Assembly: GCA_017942025.1 (NCBI GenBank)
Contig: JAGAVH010000060.1
Location: forward strand, 1 to 64,000
Origin: Ruminiclostridium sp.
Lineage (GTDB): Bacteria; Bacillota; Clostridia; Oscillospirales; Ruminococcaceae
Length of the DNA stretch: 64,000 nucleotides
Direction: 5' to 3'
Positions 17,112 to 24,998 of this stretch are shown in pieces. The notes beneath the pieces were generated by a model. It made no database searches. It saw only the letters and a list, made by a program, of their open reading frames with translations, and had not been told where the DNA came from. Position numbers and translations under genes: made by a program. Every line of letters starts with the position of its first letter. Within the stretch, counting starts at the first letter, position 1.

Positions 17112-17642
17112 GTGGAACAGATTAAGGAGATAATAAAACTCGGCATAAATCCGAAAAACTGGGGCATGCTTTTCAGAAAATACCGTGAGATAATTATGTA
17201 TATTATCTTTGGTGCACTTACAACTCTTGTGTCTATTGTGACCTACTTTGTTGTGAGAAATGTATTCCCTGATGAGCAGAGTGTGCCCGAATTTCTCAAA
17301 TGGACCTACAGACTCAGCTTTGGAGAAGGCGACTCTTCTACGGTATTACCAAACATCATTTCCTGGATAGTATCGGTAACCTTTGCTTTTATCACAAACA
17401 GGATATGGGTATTCAAGAGCAAGGTGAAGGGAGTAGGAAAAATACTTCTTCAGGCAGGTAGCTTTTATGCCGCAAGACTGTTCACATTATTCGTGGATTT
17501 AGCAATAATGTATCTGCTTGTAAACCTGCCGAATATACAGAATGGCTTCTACGAATTCTGTATCAAGGTGTTGTCTAACATCATTGTACTCGTGCTGAAC
17601 TATATTTTCAGCAAGCTGTTTATATTTAAGAAAAAACAATAA
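17112..17642 (+). CDS. GtrA-family membrane protein
   Basis: Length 176 aa with four predicted membrane helices, the GtrA/DPMS architecture: EIIMYIIFGALTTLVSIVTYF, NIISWIVSVTFAFITNRIWVF, the third near residue 120 and NIIVLVLNYIFSKLFIFKKK at the end. The NRIWVF motif and terminal KLFIFKK are diagnostic. Family members move or hold undecaprenyl-linked sugars for cell-wall glycosylation. There is no dedicated glycosyltransferase beside it. The start is GTG with only a weak upstream ribosome-binding site. A terminator follows at 17648-17680. Confidence 0.88.
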   Translation: MEQIKEIIKLGINPKNWGMLFRKYREIIMYIIFGALTTLVSIVTYFVVRNVFPDEQSVPEFLKWTYRLSFGEGDSSTVLPNIISWIVSVTFAFITNRIWVFKSKVKGVGKILLQAGSFYAARLFTLFVDLAIMYLLVNLPNIQNGFYEFCIKVLSNIIVLVLNYIFSKLFIFKKKQ

Positions 17643-17647
17643 TAACC

Positions 17648-17682
17648 GCCCAAGTGTACTTCAGAACGCTTGGGCAGTTTTG
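17648..17682 (+). terminator. Terminator after the GtrA gene
   Basis: Stem GCCCAAG/CTTGGGC (17648-17654 and 17669-17675) followed by AGTTTTGTTG, shortly after the stop codon. Confidence 0.75.
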
Positions 17683-17687
17683 TTGCT

Positions 17688-17738
17688 AAAAAAATACTAC
17701 CCGAAAAAGAGTTTTACTTCTTTCTTTTTCGGGTAGTT
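17688..17738 (-). terminator. Terminator after the TIM-barrel/acyl-CoA synthetase gene
   Basis: Long stem CTACCCGAAAAAGA/TCTTTTTCGGGTAG (around 17697-17736). On the minus strand a T-rich run follows it. It lies immediately beyond the stop codon at 17743. Confidence 0.85.
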
Positions 17739-17742
17739 CTGT

Positions 17743-20271
17743 TTATGCAGTTACAATGCTGTCAGCTTTGTGTAATTTCAGCTTTTCTACAGCCTGTTCT
17801 CTCATCTTGTACTTTAATATCTTACCTGCCGCATTCATGGGGAAGCCGTCAACAAAGTCAACGTATCTGGGTACCTTGTGCTTTGCCATATGGGAGCGTA
17901 CAAAATCCTTGATTTCTTCCTCTGTAGCGGTTTCGCCCTCCTTCAGTACGATGCACGCCATGATTTCTTCGCCGTAGCTTTCATCGGGAACGCCGATTAC
18001 CTGAACATCCTTTATCTTGGGATTTGTATATAAGAATTCTTCAATTTCCTTGGGGTAGATGTTTTCACCGCCACGGATGATCATATCCTTGATACGGCCC
18101 GTAATCTTGAAGTAGCCGTCCTTTGTGCGTCTTGCCAGGTCGCCTGAATGTAACCAGCCGTCAGCGTCGATTGCCGCCGCAGTAGCCTCGGGCATCTTGT
18201 AGTAGCCCTTCATAATGTTGTAGCCTCTTGCACAGAATTCGCCGTCTGTTTCATCGGGTAATTCTTCGCCTGTTTCAGGATCGACAATCTTACACTCAAC
18301 GCCGAAGATAGGACCGCCTACCGTATTTACTCTCGCTTCGATTGAATCGGAGGTCTTGCTCATTGTGGTTGCAGGGCTTGCCTCTGTCTGACCGTAGGTG
18401 ATGCAGATTTCAGGCATATGCATCTTTTCGATAACCTCTTCCATAACCTTGATAGGACAGGGAGAACCTGCCATAATACCTGTTCTCATATGTGAGAAAT
18501 CAGTCTTGTCGAAGTTTTCATTTTCCAGCATTGCAATGAACATTGTAGGAACGCCGTGGAAGGCTGTAATCTTCTCCTGGTTGATACAATGCAGACCCTT
18601 TCTGGGAGAGAAGGCTGTGATAGGACTCATAGTAACGCCGTGGGTTACTGATGCTGTCATAGCCAGTACCATACCGAAGCAATGGAACATAGGCACCTGA
18701 ATCATCATTCTGTCTGCTGTGGATAAGTCCATGCAGTCGCCGATAGCCTTACCGTTGTTTACTACGTTGTAGTGTGTCAGCATAACGCCCTTGGGGAAGC
18801 CTGTTGTACCTGAAGTGTACTGCATATTGCATACATCGTGCTTGTCAATGGCACGGCGCATATTTTCAACCTCGCTTAAGGGTACTGTTTCGGATAATGC
18901 CATAGCCTCATCCCAGGTGAAGCAACCGGGCTGCTTTGAATCTGTTGTGATAATGCTCTTCAGTCTGGGGAGCTTTGCGCTGTTTAACTTGCCGGGTTCG
19001 CAGTCCTTCAGCTCGGGGCACAGCTCGTTCATAATAGCTACATAGTCGCTGTCCTTGTAGCCGTCAACCATTACAAGTATATCCGTATCGGACTGGCGGA
19101 GCAGATATTCTGCCTCGTGTACCTTATATGCCGTGTTTACTGTTACCAGCACCGCACCAATCTTTGTAGCCGCCCAGAAGGTGATGTACCAGGCAGGTAC
19201 GTTTGTTGCCCAGATAGCAACGTGACTGCCCTTCTTTGCACCCATTGCGATAAGTGCACGGGCAAAGGTGTCAACATCATTTCTGAATTCGGGATAGGTT
19301 CTTGTATAGTCAAGCTCAGTATATCTGAACGCATACTGATCGGGGAATTCTTCGCATACTCTGTCCAGTACGTCAGGGAAGGTGTAGTCGATGATTCTTT
19401 CCTTGGGCCAGATGTACTTGCCTGTGCCTCTGTTGTCAGTCTGTAAGGGGTGCTTATGCTTTTTCTTTCTGTAGGACGCCATAAAGTTCATATACTGAGG
19501 GAATACGATACCTGCGTCGCACAGATTATTTGACCAGCGCTTTACCCACTCCAGAGATACATAACCCTCATAGCCTGTAGCCTTCAGAGAATCCAGCATA
19601 TCCTGAAGAGGCATATCGCCTTCGCCCATCAGCTTGTACTGTAACTGACCGTCAGCCATTACGCTGTCCTTTACATGGCAGTATCTTATATATGTGCCAA
19701 GATTTGCAATGGTATCTGCGGCGCTTTCACCACAGTAACGGTAGGGGTGATGCATATCCCATAATGCCGCAACCTCGCTTCTGCCCACCTTGTCGAGTAA
19801 TGCACGCAGACGCTTTGTATCTGCATATACGCCGTTTGTTTCAACCAGCAGAGTAACATTGCACTTTTCCTTTGCAATATCAGCAAGCTTTGTCAGAACA
19901 GAAGCTACGTAATCATCGTCAACCTCGTCAACGGGCATAGGCTCCTTGTCACCGAGTATTCTGATATAGGGAGTGCCGAGCTTGTCTGCAAGCTCTATGT
20001 AGCTTGTGATTTCGCTTATGGTTTCTGCTTCCTTTTCCTTGTCCTTTAAGGCACAGCCTGAGGACAGGCAGGGTATTTCGATATCGATGGATTTGAGCTT
20101 GTTGATTGTGCTTGGCAGATGCTTTTCTGTAAAGGGCTTTGCCTTAACTGCGAAAATATCCTGACCAAGACCGCGGATTTCAATGCCGTCATATCCTAAG
20201 TCCTTTGCCATTGAGTAGATGTCTGTCCAGTCATAATCGGGACAAGCGAGTGTTGAAAAACTGATTTTCAT
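17743..20271 (-). CDS. Sugar-isomerase-like TIM barrel fused to acyl-CoA synthetase
   Basis: 842 aa in two domains. Residues 1-270 are a xylose-isomerase-like (AP_endonuc_2) TIM barrel: MKISFSTLACPDYDW, DGIEIRG, LVETNGVY, WDMHHPYR, YCHVKDSV and GYVSLEWVKRW carry the metal-site Glu/Asp/His residues. Residues 280-842 are a complete AMP-forming acyl-CoA synthetase: P-loop YTSGTTGFPKG near 484-494, YGQTEASP, GYNIMKGYY, the hinge region HSGDLARRTKDGYFKITGR, and the catalytic Lys in NAAGKILKYKMRE. Substrates are not readable; FadD-like medium-chain acids fit best. AAAGGAAG precedes the ATG. The gene is alone, behind the T-box leader at 20345-20637. Confidence 0.88.
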   Translation of the reverse strand: MKISFSTLACPDYDWTDIYSMAKDLGYDGIEIRGLGQDIFAVKAKPFTEKHLPSTINKLKSIDIEIPCLSSGCALKDKEKEAETISEITSYIELADKLGTPYIRILGDKEPMPVDEVDDDYVASVLTKLADIAKEKCNVTLLVETNGVYADTKRLRALLDKVGRSEVAALWDMHHPYRYCGESAADTIANLGTYIRYCHVKDSVMADGQLQYKLMGEGDMPLQDMLDSLKATGYEGYVSLEWVKRWSNNLCDAGIVFPQYMNFMASYRKKKHKHPLQTDNRGTGKYIWPKERIIDYTFPDVLDRVCEEFPDQYAFRYTELDYTRTYPEFRNDVDTFARALIAMGAKKGSHVAIWATNVPAWYITFWAATKIGAVLVTVNTAYKVHEAEYLLRQSDTDILVMVDGYKDSDYVAIMNELCPELKDCEPGKLNSAKLPRLKSIITTDSKQPGCFTWDEAMALSETVPLSEVENMRRAIDKHDVCNMQYTSGTTGFPKGVMLTHYNVVNNGKAIGDCMDLSTADRMMIQVPMFHCFGMVLAMTASVTHGVTMSPITAFSPRKGLHCINQEKITAFHGVPTMFIAMLENENFDKTDFSHMRTGIMAGSPCPIKVMEEVIEKMHMPEICITYGQTEASPATTMSKTSDSIEARVNTVGGPIFGVECKIVDPETGEELPDETDGEFCARGYNIMKGYYKMPEATAAAIDADGWLHSGDLARRTKDGYFKITGRIKDMIIRGGENIYPKEIEEFLYTNPKIKDVQVIGVPDESYGEEIMACIVLKEGETATEEEIKDFVRSHMAKHKVPRYVDFVDGFPMNAAGKILKYKMREQAVEKLKLHKADSIVTA

Positions 20272-20344
20272 TTTTCTTTCTTCCTTTCTTTAGTAGGGGA
20301 GTCAGATTTTCTGATATAGAGATAAGGTGGTTAAGGGCAAATAA

Positions 20345-20637
20345 AAAACCCGTCTCAAAGATAATTCTTTGAGACGGGTGAATATACTTGTTACCCGCGG
20401 TACCACTCAAATTGCATTCTCATGCCACTCAGACTCCATTAAGTCTTATGCAGTTACGTTGCAGTTACGGAAAACACTACTCACTTTTTACTGCTTATGT
20501 AAACAGTAACCCGTTTTTGCATTTTCAGCTCAGAAGGGAGAGGCTATTCAGCTACCGATACTGACTCACACCAACCGTCAGCTCTCTGAAATCTTTTCAC
20601 TGTTGCCGTCTTCGTCACAGCCATTGAATGTATAATA
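20345..20637 (-). promoter_or_regulatory. T-box riboswitch leader
   Basis: On the minus strand the conserved T-box core GAGTGGTACCGCGG lies at 20408-20395. A strong terminator follows (stem CCCGTCTCAAAGA/TCTTTGAGACGGG across 20378-20349, then six T residues). Stem I features are upstream: AGAGAG, the apical GGTTGGTG loop closed by CTGAC/GTCAG, and a GAA...GAG specifier-loop region near 20545-20525. The specifier codon is not certain; UCU or AGC (Ser) and CUC (Leu) are the visible options. The leader ends 74 bases before the start of the TIM-barrel/acyl-CoA-synthetase gene. Confidence 0.92.
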
Positions 20638-20660
20638 TCACAATTTTTTTTCGTTGTCAA
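20632..20660 (-). promoter_or_regulatory. Promoter of the T-box leader
   Basis: TTGACA (20660-20655), 17 bases, TATTAT (20637-20632) on the minus strand, just ahead of the T-box leader. Confidence 0.8.
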
Positions 20661-20713
20661 TAACTTTTTGAAAATTTTTATTAAAATATTCCGTGAATTG
20701 ATGTTTTGTGACG

Positions 20714-22669
20714 TTAAGGTCTTGTGATATAGGTCATAAGCTTTATCTTGATATAGTCGCAGTCAGAGCGCTTTGAAAGCTCGTTTGCCGGCTTTAAAAG
20801 GTTGTTGTAGAGCGCCGGTACAAATTTATGTACAGAAGATACGCCAAGCTTCTTGTTGTATTCCTCGTAGACCTTATAATCCTCTTCAGAAGGACAACTG
20901 AAGCCCGAATAAAGGGTGAAGTAGCGCCAGCGTTCGTGAAGCAGATCGACAAGGGCGGATAGCTCGTCCTTATTTTCATTGCGGAAATAATAATCATCGT
21001 CGGCAGATGTGAAAATGCAGGAGGGGTTTTCAATATATCTCAGCATCGCTTCTTTATCGGGGTGCTTTGAGCCGTGTATCAGGTATCTTAAACAGATAGC
21101 TTCTTCATTGGTGCTGTCTATATCATACTTGCTGGCGTATTTTTCTGCGTGCTCGCTGAACTTTATTGTAAGCTCGGTAAAGCTCTTTTCGTGGTCGCTG
21201 CTGTCAGAATGGCAGTTTATCGCATACAGCTTTCTTGAAATCAGGTCGATATCGTTTGTGCTTAAATTGCTGTGATTATATACAGTTTCTATACTGCCGA
21301 AGGGAATTAGTCTTTCATCATCGCTGTCAGAGAAGATGAAATCTGATTTCTTTCCGTCTCTGATTTTTACAATAATCGGAGGAATCAGTCTGAAAAGCTC
21401 CTCGTTGCTGTCAGGCATAGCGTTATTATGTATTATTTTTCTCAGTAAATAGCGCTTTAAGAATTTTGCAGTTCTTATATTTGTTTCGTCGTTATTTGTA
21501 GCTACTACGCAGTAGTCGAAATGCTTTCTGTCAAGGATTTCTGAAATTCCGTGGTTTTCGGCGTCGCAGGATATTATTTCGAGCAAGCCCTCATTTTCGA
21601 GAGTTCTGATAAAATCAGGACTTTCCATAAGATATCTGTCACGGATAGCTTTTCCGTTACTGTCGATTGCGGTAACGCAGAGCTTTACCGCCTTGCCGTA
21701 TTTATTAAGGAAGTGACAGCTTCCGAATATGTTGCCTATAAACTGATATCCGAATTTACCCATACCGATAACGGCAATATTGACCGTTTCAGCGGTATCG
21801 CTCACAAAGTTATAGATAGGGTAATTCTTCAGAATGGACTGAACAGAACTCTTGTAGGTGTCATAGATGAAGATGTTCACATCATCGCTTTTGGAATATT
21901 TGTATATCAGCGACTTATATCTCTTTTCAGATACAGAGTCGGTATCAAATATGTTAAGAGTAATCTTAGGAGTGTAGTTTCCACTCGTGTATTTTTCTGC
22001 AAAGCTTATTATTTCTCCTGTTCTTATAACGCCGTCAAAGCAGAAATCCCATATTTCTATATGCTTTACAATTCTGTCGCTGAATCTTATATCAGCCAGC
22101 TTATCGGTAGTCAGAAGTGTGGGAATTGTGACACCCTTCAGCAAATCTGCATTTCCGTTCAAAAACACGAAAAACAACGCATTTCTTTCTCTGCCGCTGG
22201 GAGTGCTGTTATACTTTGTGGTTGCCGTTATAAGCGTTTCAGGAGTAAGCTCGGTGAAGATAAAGATATGCTCCTTCTTTATCTTCTTCTTTGTGAACAG
22301 GCTGTTGATTTTGTTGAGAGTGGATATCAGCACACCGCCTGCGGATATAGGTGCGATAAACCACATAATGTACAGCCACTCGCAGTATATGAAGTCAAGC
22401 AGACTTGTTTTGCTGAAATTATCCACAAACTCAGTGTTTGCTTCTCCGCTCATCGCCTTTATTGAAGAACCGATAGCGTGCAATATATCCGAAGCATTAT
22501 GCTTATCTGTATCTGCAAGGCCTATGGTAAGTAAAAGCATCTGTAAAAAGCAGGACAAAGCTACCATAAATACAATGGTATCCAGTTTTCCCTTTCTTTT
22601 AATCAGGTTTGTTACAGCGGATATTGTCGTGATAAGTACAGCAACCGCTAAAATAAAACATATTATCAT
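20714..22669 (-). CDS. Membrane protein with RCK/TrkA-like Rossmann domain
   Basis: 651 aa. Three N-terminal membrane segments lie within residues 1-120 (MIICFILAVAVLITTISAV; VFMVALSCFLQMLLLTIGL; LYIMWFIAPISAGGVLIST). The rest is cytoplasmic. Near residue 298 is a dinucleotide-binding motif NIAVIGMGKFGYQF, followed by FDYCVVATNNDETNIRTA, as in TrkA-N/RCK domains of potassium channels. The C-terminal part has LHERWRYFTLYSGF and HKFVPALYNNL. These loosely recall the EHxRW and HxxLVPyxeL segments of prokaryotic RyR-like modules; this is tentative. Last gene of the TIR cassette. Likely role: ligand-gated channel or effector; not proven. Confidence 0.65.
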   Translation of the reverse strand: MIICFILAVAVLITTISAVTNLIKRKGKLDTIVFMVALSCFLQMLLLTIGLADTDKHNASDILHAIGSSIKAMSGEANTEFVDNFSKTSLLDFIYCEWLYIMWFIAPISAGGVLISTLNKINSLFTKKKIKKEHIFIFTELTPETLITATTKYNSTPSGRERNALFFVFLNGNADLLKGVTIPTLLTTDKLADIRFSDRIVKHIEIWDFCFDGVIRTGEIISFAEKYTSGNYTPKITLNIFDTDSVSEKRYKSLIYKYSKSDDVNIFIYDTYKSSVQSILKNYPIYNFVSDTAETVNIAVIGMGKFGYQFIGNIFGSCHFLNKYGKAVKLCVTAIDSNGKAIRDRYLMESPDFIRTLENEGLLEIISCDAENHGISEILDRKHFDYCVVATNNDETNIRTAKFLKRYLLRKIIHNNAMPDSNEELFRLIPPIIVKIRDGKKSDFIFSDSDDERLIPFGSIETVYNHSNLSTNDIDLISRKLYAINCHSDSSDHEKSFTELTIKFSEHAEKYASKYDIDSTNEEAICLRYLIHGSKHPDKEAMLRYIENPSCIFTSADDDYYFRNENKDELSALVDLLHERWRYFTLYSGFSCPSEEDYKVYEEYNKKLGVSSVHKFVPALYNNLLKPANELSKRSDCDYIKIKLMTYITRP

Positions 22670-22709
22670 TTTTTACTCCAAAATTTTTATGCTGTTAATT
22701 CAATAATAC

Positions 22710-23297
22710 TTAAAGGCATTCACAATCCTGAGGCTTTACGATGTCGTAAAATATTTTCTGTACCTCGGCGGAAAATTTACTGTAGCCCTCAGGGTAAGAA
22801 TTGTAGCCGCTCATTTCGATTGCCGTGCCGTCAGACAGCTTCATAAAAAACGTATAGCTATCGCCGCCATCGAGCATTCCCTTTGGTGTAGGAACATGGA
22901 ATTCGCCGTTAAAGCCCAGCGCTCCGTATTTTTCTGCAAGTTCCTTTATCTGCTTTGTCGCAGAGTCGTCACAGAGTTTTACTGACTTTGCAATTTCGCA
23001 ATCCTTTACGATGTCAGCGTATTCGGAATATCTTTCCTCCGTAGTCTGCCTGCCCTCTCTGTCCATTGTCATTTCGTAGCTGTCGGGGCTATTTGACGAT
23101 ATCTTCATAAAGGTGCCTTTATCAGTTTTTTTCAGTATGTAATGACTACCCATAGCCATACCGCAGTAATGCATATACAGAATTTCTATCTCTGCATTTT
23201 CGGGGAAGGGGACGGGCGTTATTTCAGGCTTTTGCACAGATACAGATGGGGGATTTGATGTTTTTTTCTTTCTTTTGAAAAAATTAAAAATAGACAT
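22710..23297 (-). CDS. Hypothetical protein of the TIR cassette
   Basis: 195 aa, with a basic N-terminus (MSIFNFFKRKKK) that could contact the membrane, a Pro-rich linker and a globular part with several aromatic beta-strands (EILYMHYCGMAMGSHYIL, SYTFFMKLSDGTAIEMSG). The family is unknown to me. It lies between the TIR protein gene (54-bp gap) and the RCK-like membrane protein gene (40-bp gap), all in one direction, so it should share their transcript. GAAAGGAT precedes the ATG. Confidence 0.6.
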   Translation of the reverse strand: MSIFNFFKRKKKTSNPPSVSVQKPEITPVPFPENAEIEILYMHYCGMAMGSHYILKKTDKGTFMKISSNSPDSYEMTMDREGRQTTEERYSEYADIVKDCEIAKSVKLCDDSATKQIKELAEKYGALGFNGEFHVPTPKGMLDGGDSYTFFMKLSDGTAIEMSGYNSYPEGYSKFSAEVQKIFYDIVKPQDCECL

Positions 23298-23351
23298 ATT
23301 CTATCCTTTCCGTTACGATTGAAATCAGACCTTGTTTAAAGCTTCGGGCAG

Positions 23352-24773
23352 TCAGCTGATGTTCTGCTTTACAATGTCGGATGAAAGCTTTACTCTTATA
23401 GCAGGACGGATTCCGAAGCCTTCAACTCCTACAATATAGTTGATTACCTTGTTTTCTCCATAGCTGTTGCAGACCAGATAGCCTTCGTATCCTGCCGCAC
23501 CACCGTTATCTCTGAGCCACCAGTAATGGTCCTCTACGCCCATATCCAGAGAGTAGGCCTTGTAGATGGGGGATTTATTCTGTTCTACCGCCTTTCCCGT
23601 AGGCTTTGCCGCTATGCTGACATCAGCCTTGTCAAGAAGCTCCAGCTCATCCTTTGAAAGCAGGAACACCATATCCTCTGTGGTTACGTTCATATCCACA
23701 TTGTTCGTTAAAATAGGAGTAGGCAGGATAGCCTCCTTTTCCTCCTTGGTGAAGCTGTTGAGAAAGCCCGGCTCATTGTCGTAGCCGTTTTTAAGATCAG
23801 ACATTGCCGCATTTGTGGGAGGCTGATCGTCATATTTTACATTTTCTCTGTCAGAGTTGAGCCAGGTGCGTATATTCGACAGATGCCACTGGTTACTGCC
23901 TCTCAGCTTCTGCTGAGTCATAACGGGCAGCTCGCTGATATCCTCGTTCCAGTAATCGTCATTTCCTATAAAGTTGTATTTGCCGCTTTCTGCCGCGTCA
24001 TAGGCCTTCATAGTAAGAATATCGTCTGAAATCAGCAGGGCGTTTCCGTCCTTTATTTCTATTATACGCCACTTTATCGGAAGTCCGTTATAGGTGCCGA
24101 GAGTCACGGTATCTCCAAGCTCGGCAGAAGCGGGAAGCGATACTGCTGAGGAGGTTGTTCCATCTCCGGGCTTTTGCGTTTCTGAGGAGCTGTCTGTGAC
24201 GGAAGAACTGCTGTTTTGTGCTGTAGATGAATTGCCTGCACCACCGCTTGTTGCAAATATTATCAGTAGTGCTACAAGAACTATAGCGCCTACAAGTACA
24301 GCGATATATCCTGCGACAGGCAGAGGATTTTTCTTGCCCTTTACCGTGGAAGTTCCTGCATCTGCTGCTTTTGCAAGCTTTGCTTCTCTGGCGTCGATCC
24401 CGTTTACGGCAGTCAGCAACTCGCTGATGTCGGTATCTGTATCGTTATTAAGCCATTGATGCGACATCAGAAAGTATTCCATCGATTTTGTGAGGGTTAC
24501 TTCTTCTGTCTTATATACGATTATAGGCAGGTCAAGACTTACCGCTCTTTCTATTTCTCTGAGAACGTGGGGGGATTCGTTGGATTTTTCCGACAGCACC
24601 AAAATTACTGCATTACTGCTGTCTATCCCGTTCATTATCTCCTCGGCATAGGGAAAGCCTGAACGGATATCACGGGGCGCGAAAAAACAGCTGTGCCCGT
24701 TCTTTTCCAAATATCTGCATATTTTTTCCGATATTTCCACATTTGCTGAGGAATGGGAAATGAATACCTTCAT
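23352..24773 (-). CDS. Transmembrane TIR-domain protein with C-terminal DUF6273-like domain
   Basis: 473 aa. Residues 1-135 are a TIR domain (MKVFISHSSANVEISEKICR, FFAPRDIRSGFPYAEEI, SEKSNESPHVLREIERA); Glu73 is at the place of the NADase catalytic glutamate. One membrane helix follows near 160-180 (AVLVGAIVLVALLIIFATSG), then a Ser/Thr linker and a DUF6273-type domain (residues 215-470: GDTVTLGTYNGLPIKWRII ... GIRPAIRVKLS). The predicted layout is cytoplasmic TIR and extracellular sensor. It leads a three-gene operon with its own promoter. A role in immunity or stress signalling is inference. Confidence 0.82.
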   Translation of the reverse strand: MKVFISHSSANVEISEKICRYLEKNGHSCFFAPRDIRSGFPYAEEIMNGIDSSNAVILVLSEKSNESPHVLREIERAVSLDLPIIVYKTEEVTLTKSMEYFLMSHQWLNNDTDTDISELLTAVNGIDAREAKLAKAADAGTSTVKGKKNPLPVAGYIAVLVGAIVLVALLIIFATSGGAGNSSTAQNSSSSVTDSSSETQKPGDGTTSSAVSLPASAELGDTVTLGTYNGLPIKWRIIEIKDGNALLISDDILTMKAYDAAESGKYNFIGNDDYWNEDISELPVMTQQKLRGSNQWHLSNIRTWLNSDRENVKYDDQPPTNAAMSDLKNGYDNEPGFLNSFTKEEKEAILPTPILTNNVDMNVTTEDMVFLLSKDELELLDKADVSIAAKPTGKAVEQNKSPIYKAYSLDMGVEDHYWWLRDNGGAAGYEGYLVCNSYGENKVINYIVGVEGFGIRPAIRVKLSSDIVKQNIS

Positions 24774-24809
24774 ATCAAACTCTCCTTACCAAAAATTGCT
24801 TATACGCTG

Positions 24810-24838
24810 ATTGTAGCACAAAAACAGGCAATTTTCAA
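24810..24838 (-). promoter_or_regulatory. Promoter of the TIR cassette
   Basis: TTGAAA (24838-24833), 17 bases, TACAAT (24815-24810) on the minus strand, about 37 bases before the ATG; GGAGAG lies between. Confidence 0.75.
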
Positions 24839-24886
24839 GGGATAGACGGTATTTTTCAGCTTTTGTCGTTTCTTAGGCGTTTTCGA

Positions 24887-24915
24887 TTGACATAAACCGC
24901 AAAATATAGTATAAT
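24887..24915 (+). promoter_or_regulatory. Consensus promoter of the MBOAT-DHHW operon
   Basis: Perfect TTGACA (24887-24892), 17 bases, perfect TATAAT (24910-24915), diverging from the TIR promoter. The ATG is 84 bases downstream. Confidence 0.85.
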
Positions 24916-24998
24916 TTAATAAATATGTGCTTACGATCAAATGACAATAAATTTGACCTTAAATATACAGATTTGCAGAAAAGAAAGGAAAATAAAAA

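Noticed and set aside
21551-22465. Plus-strand open frame of 304 codons
   Set aside because: It lies wholly inside the 651-aa minus-strand gene, has no ribosome-binding site or recognisable motif, and its codon pattern is that of an antisense shadow.
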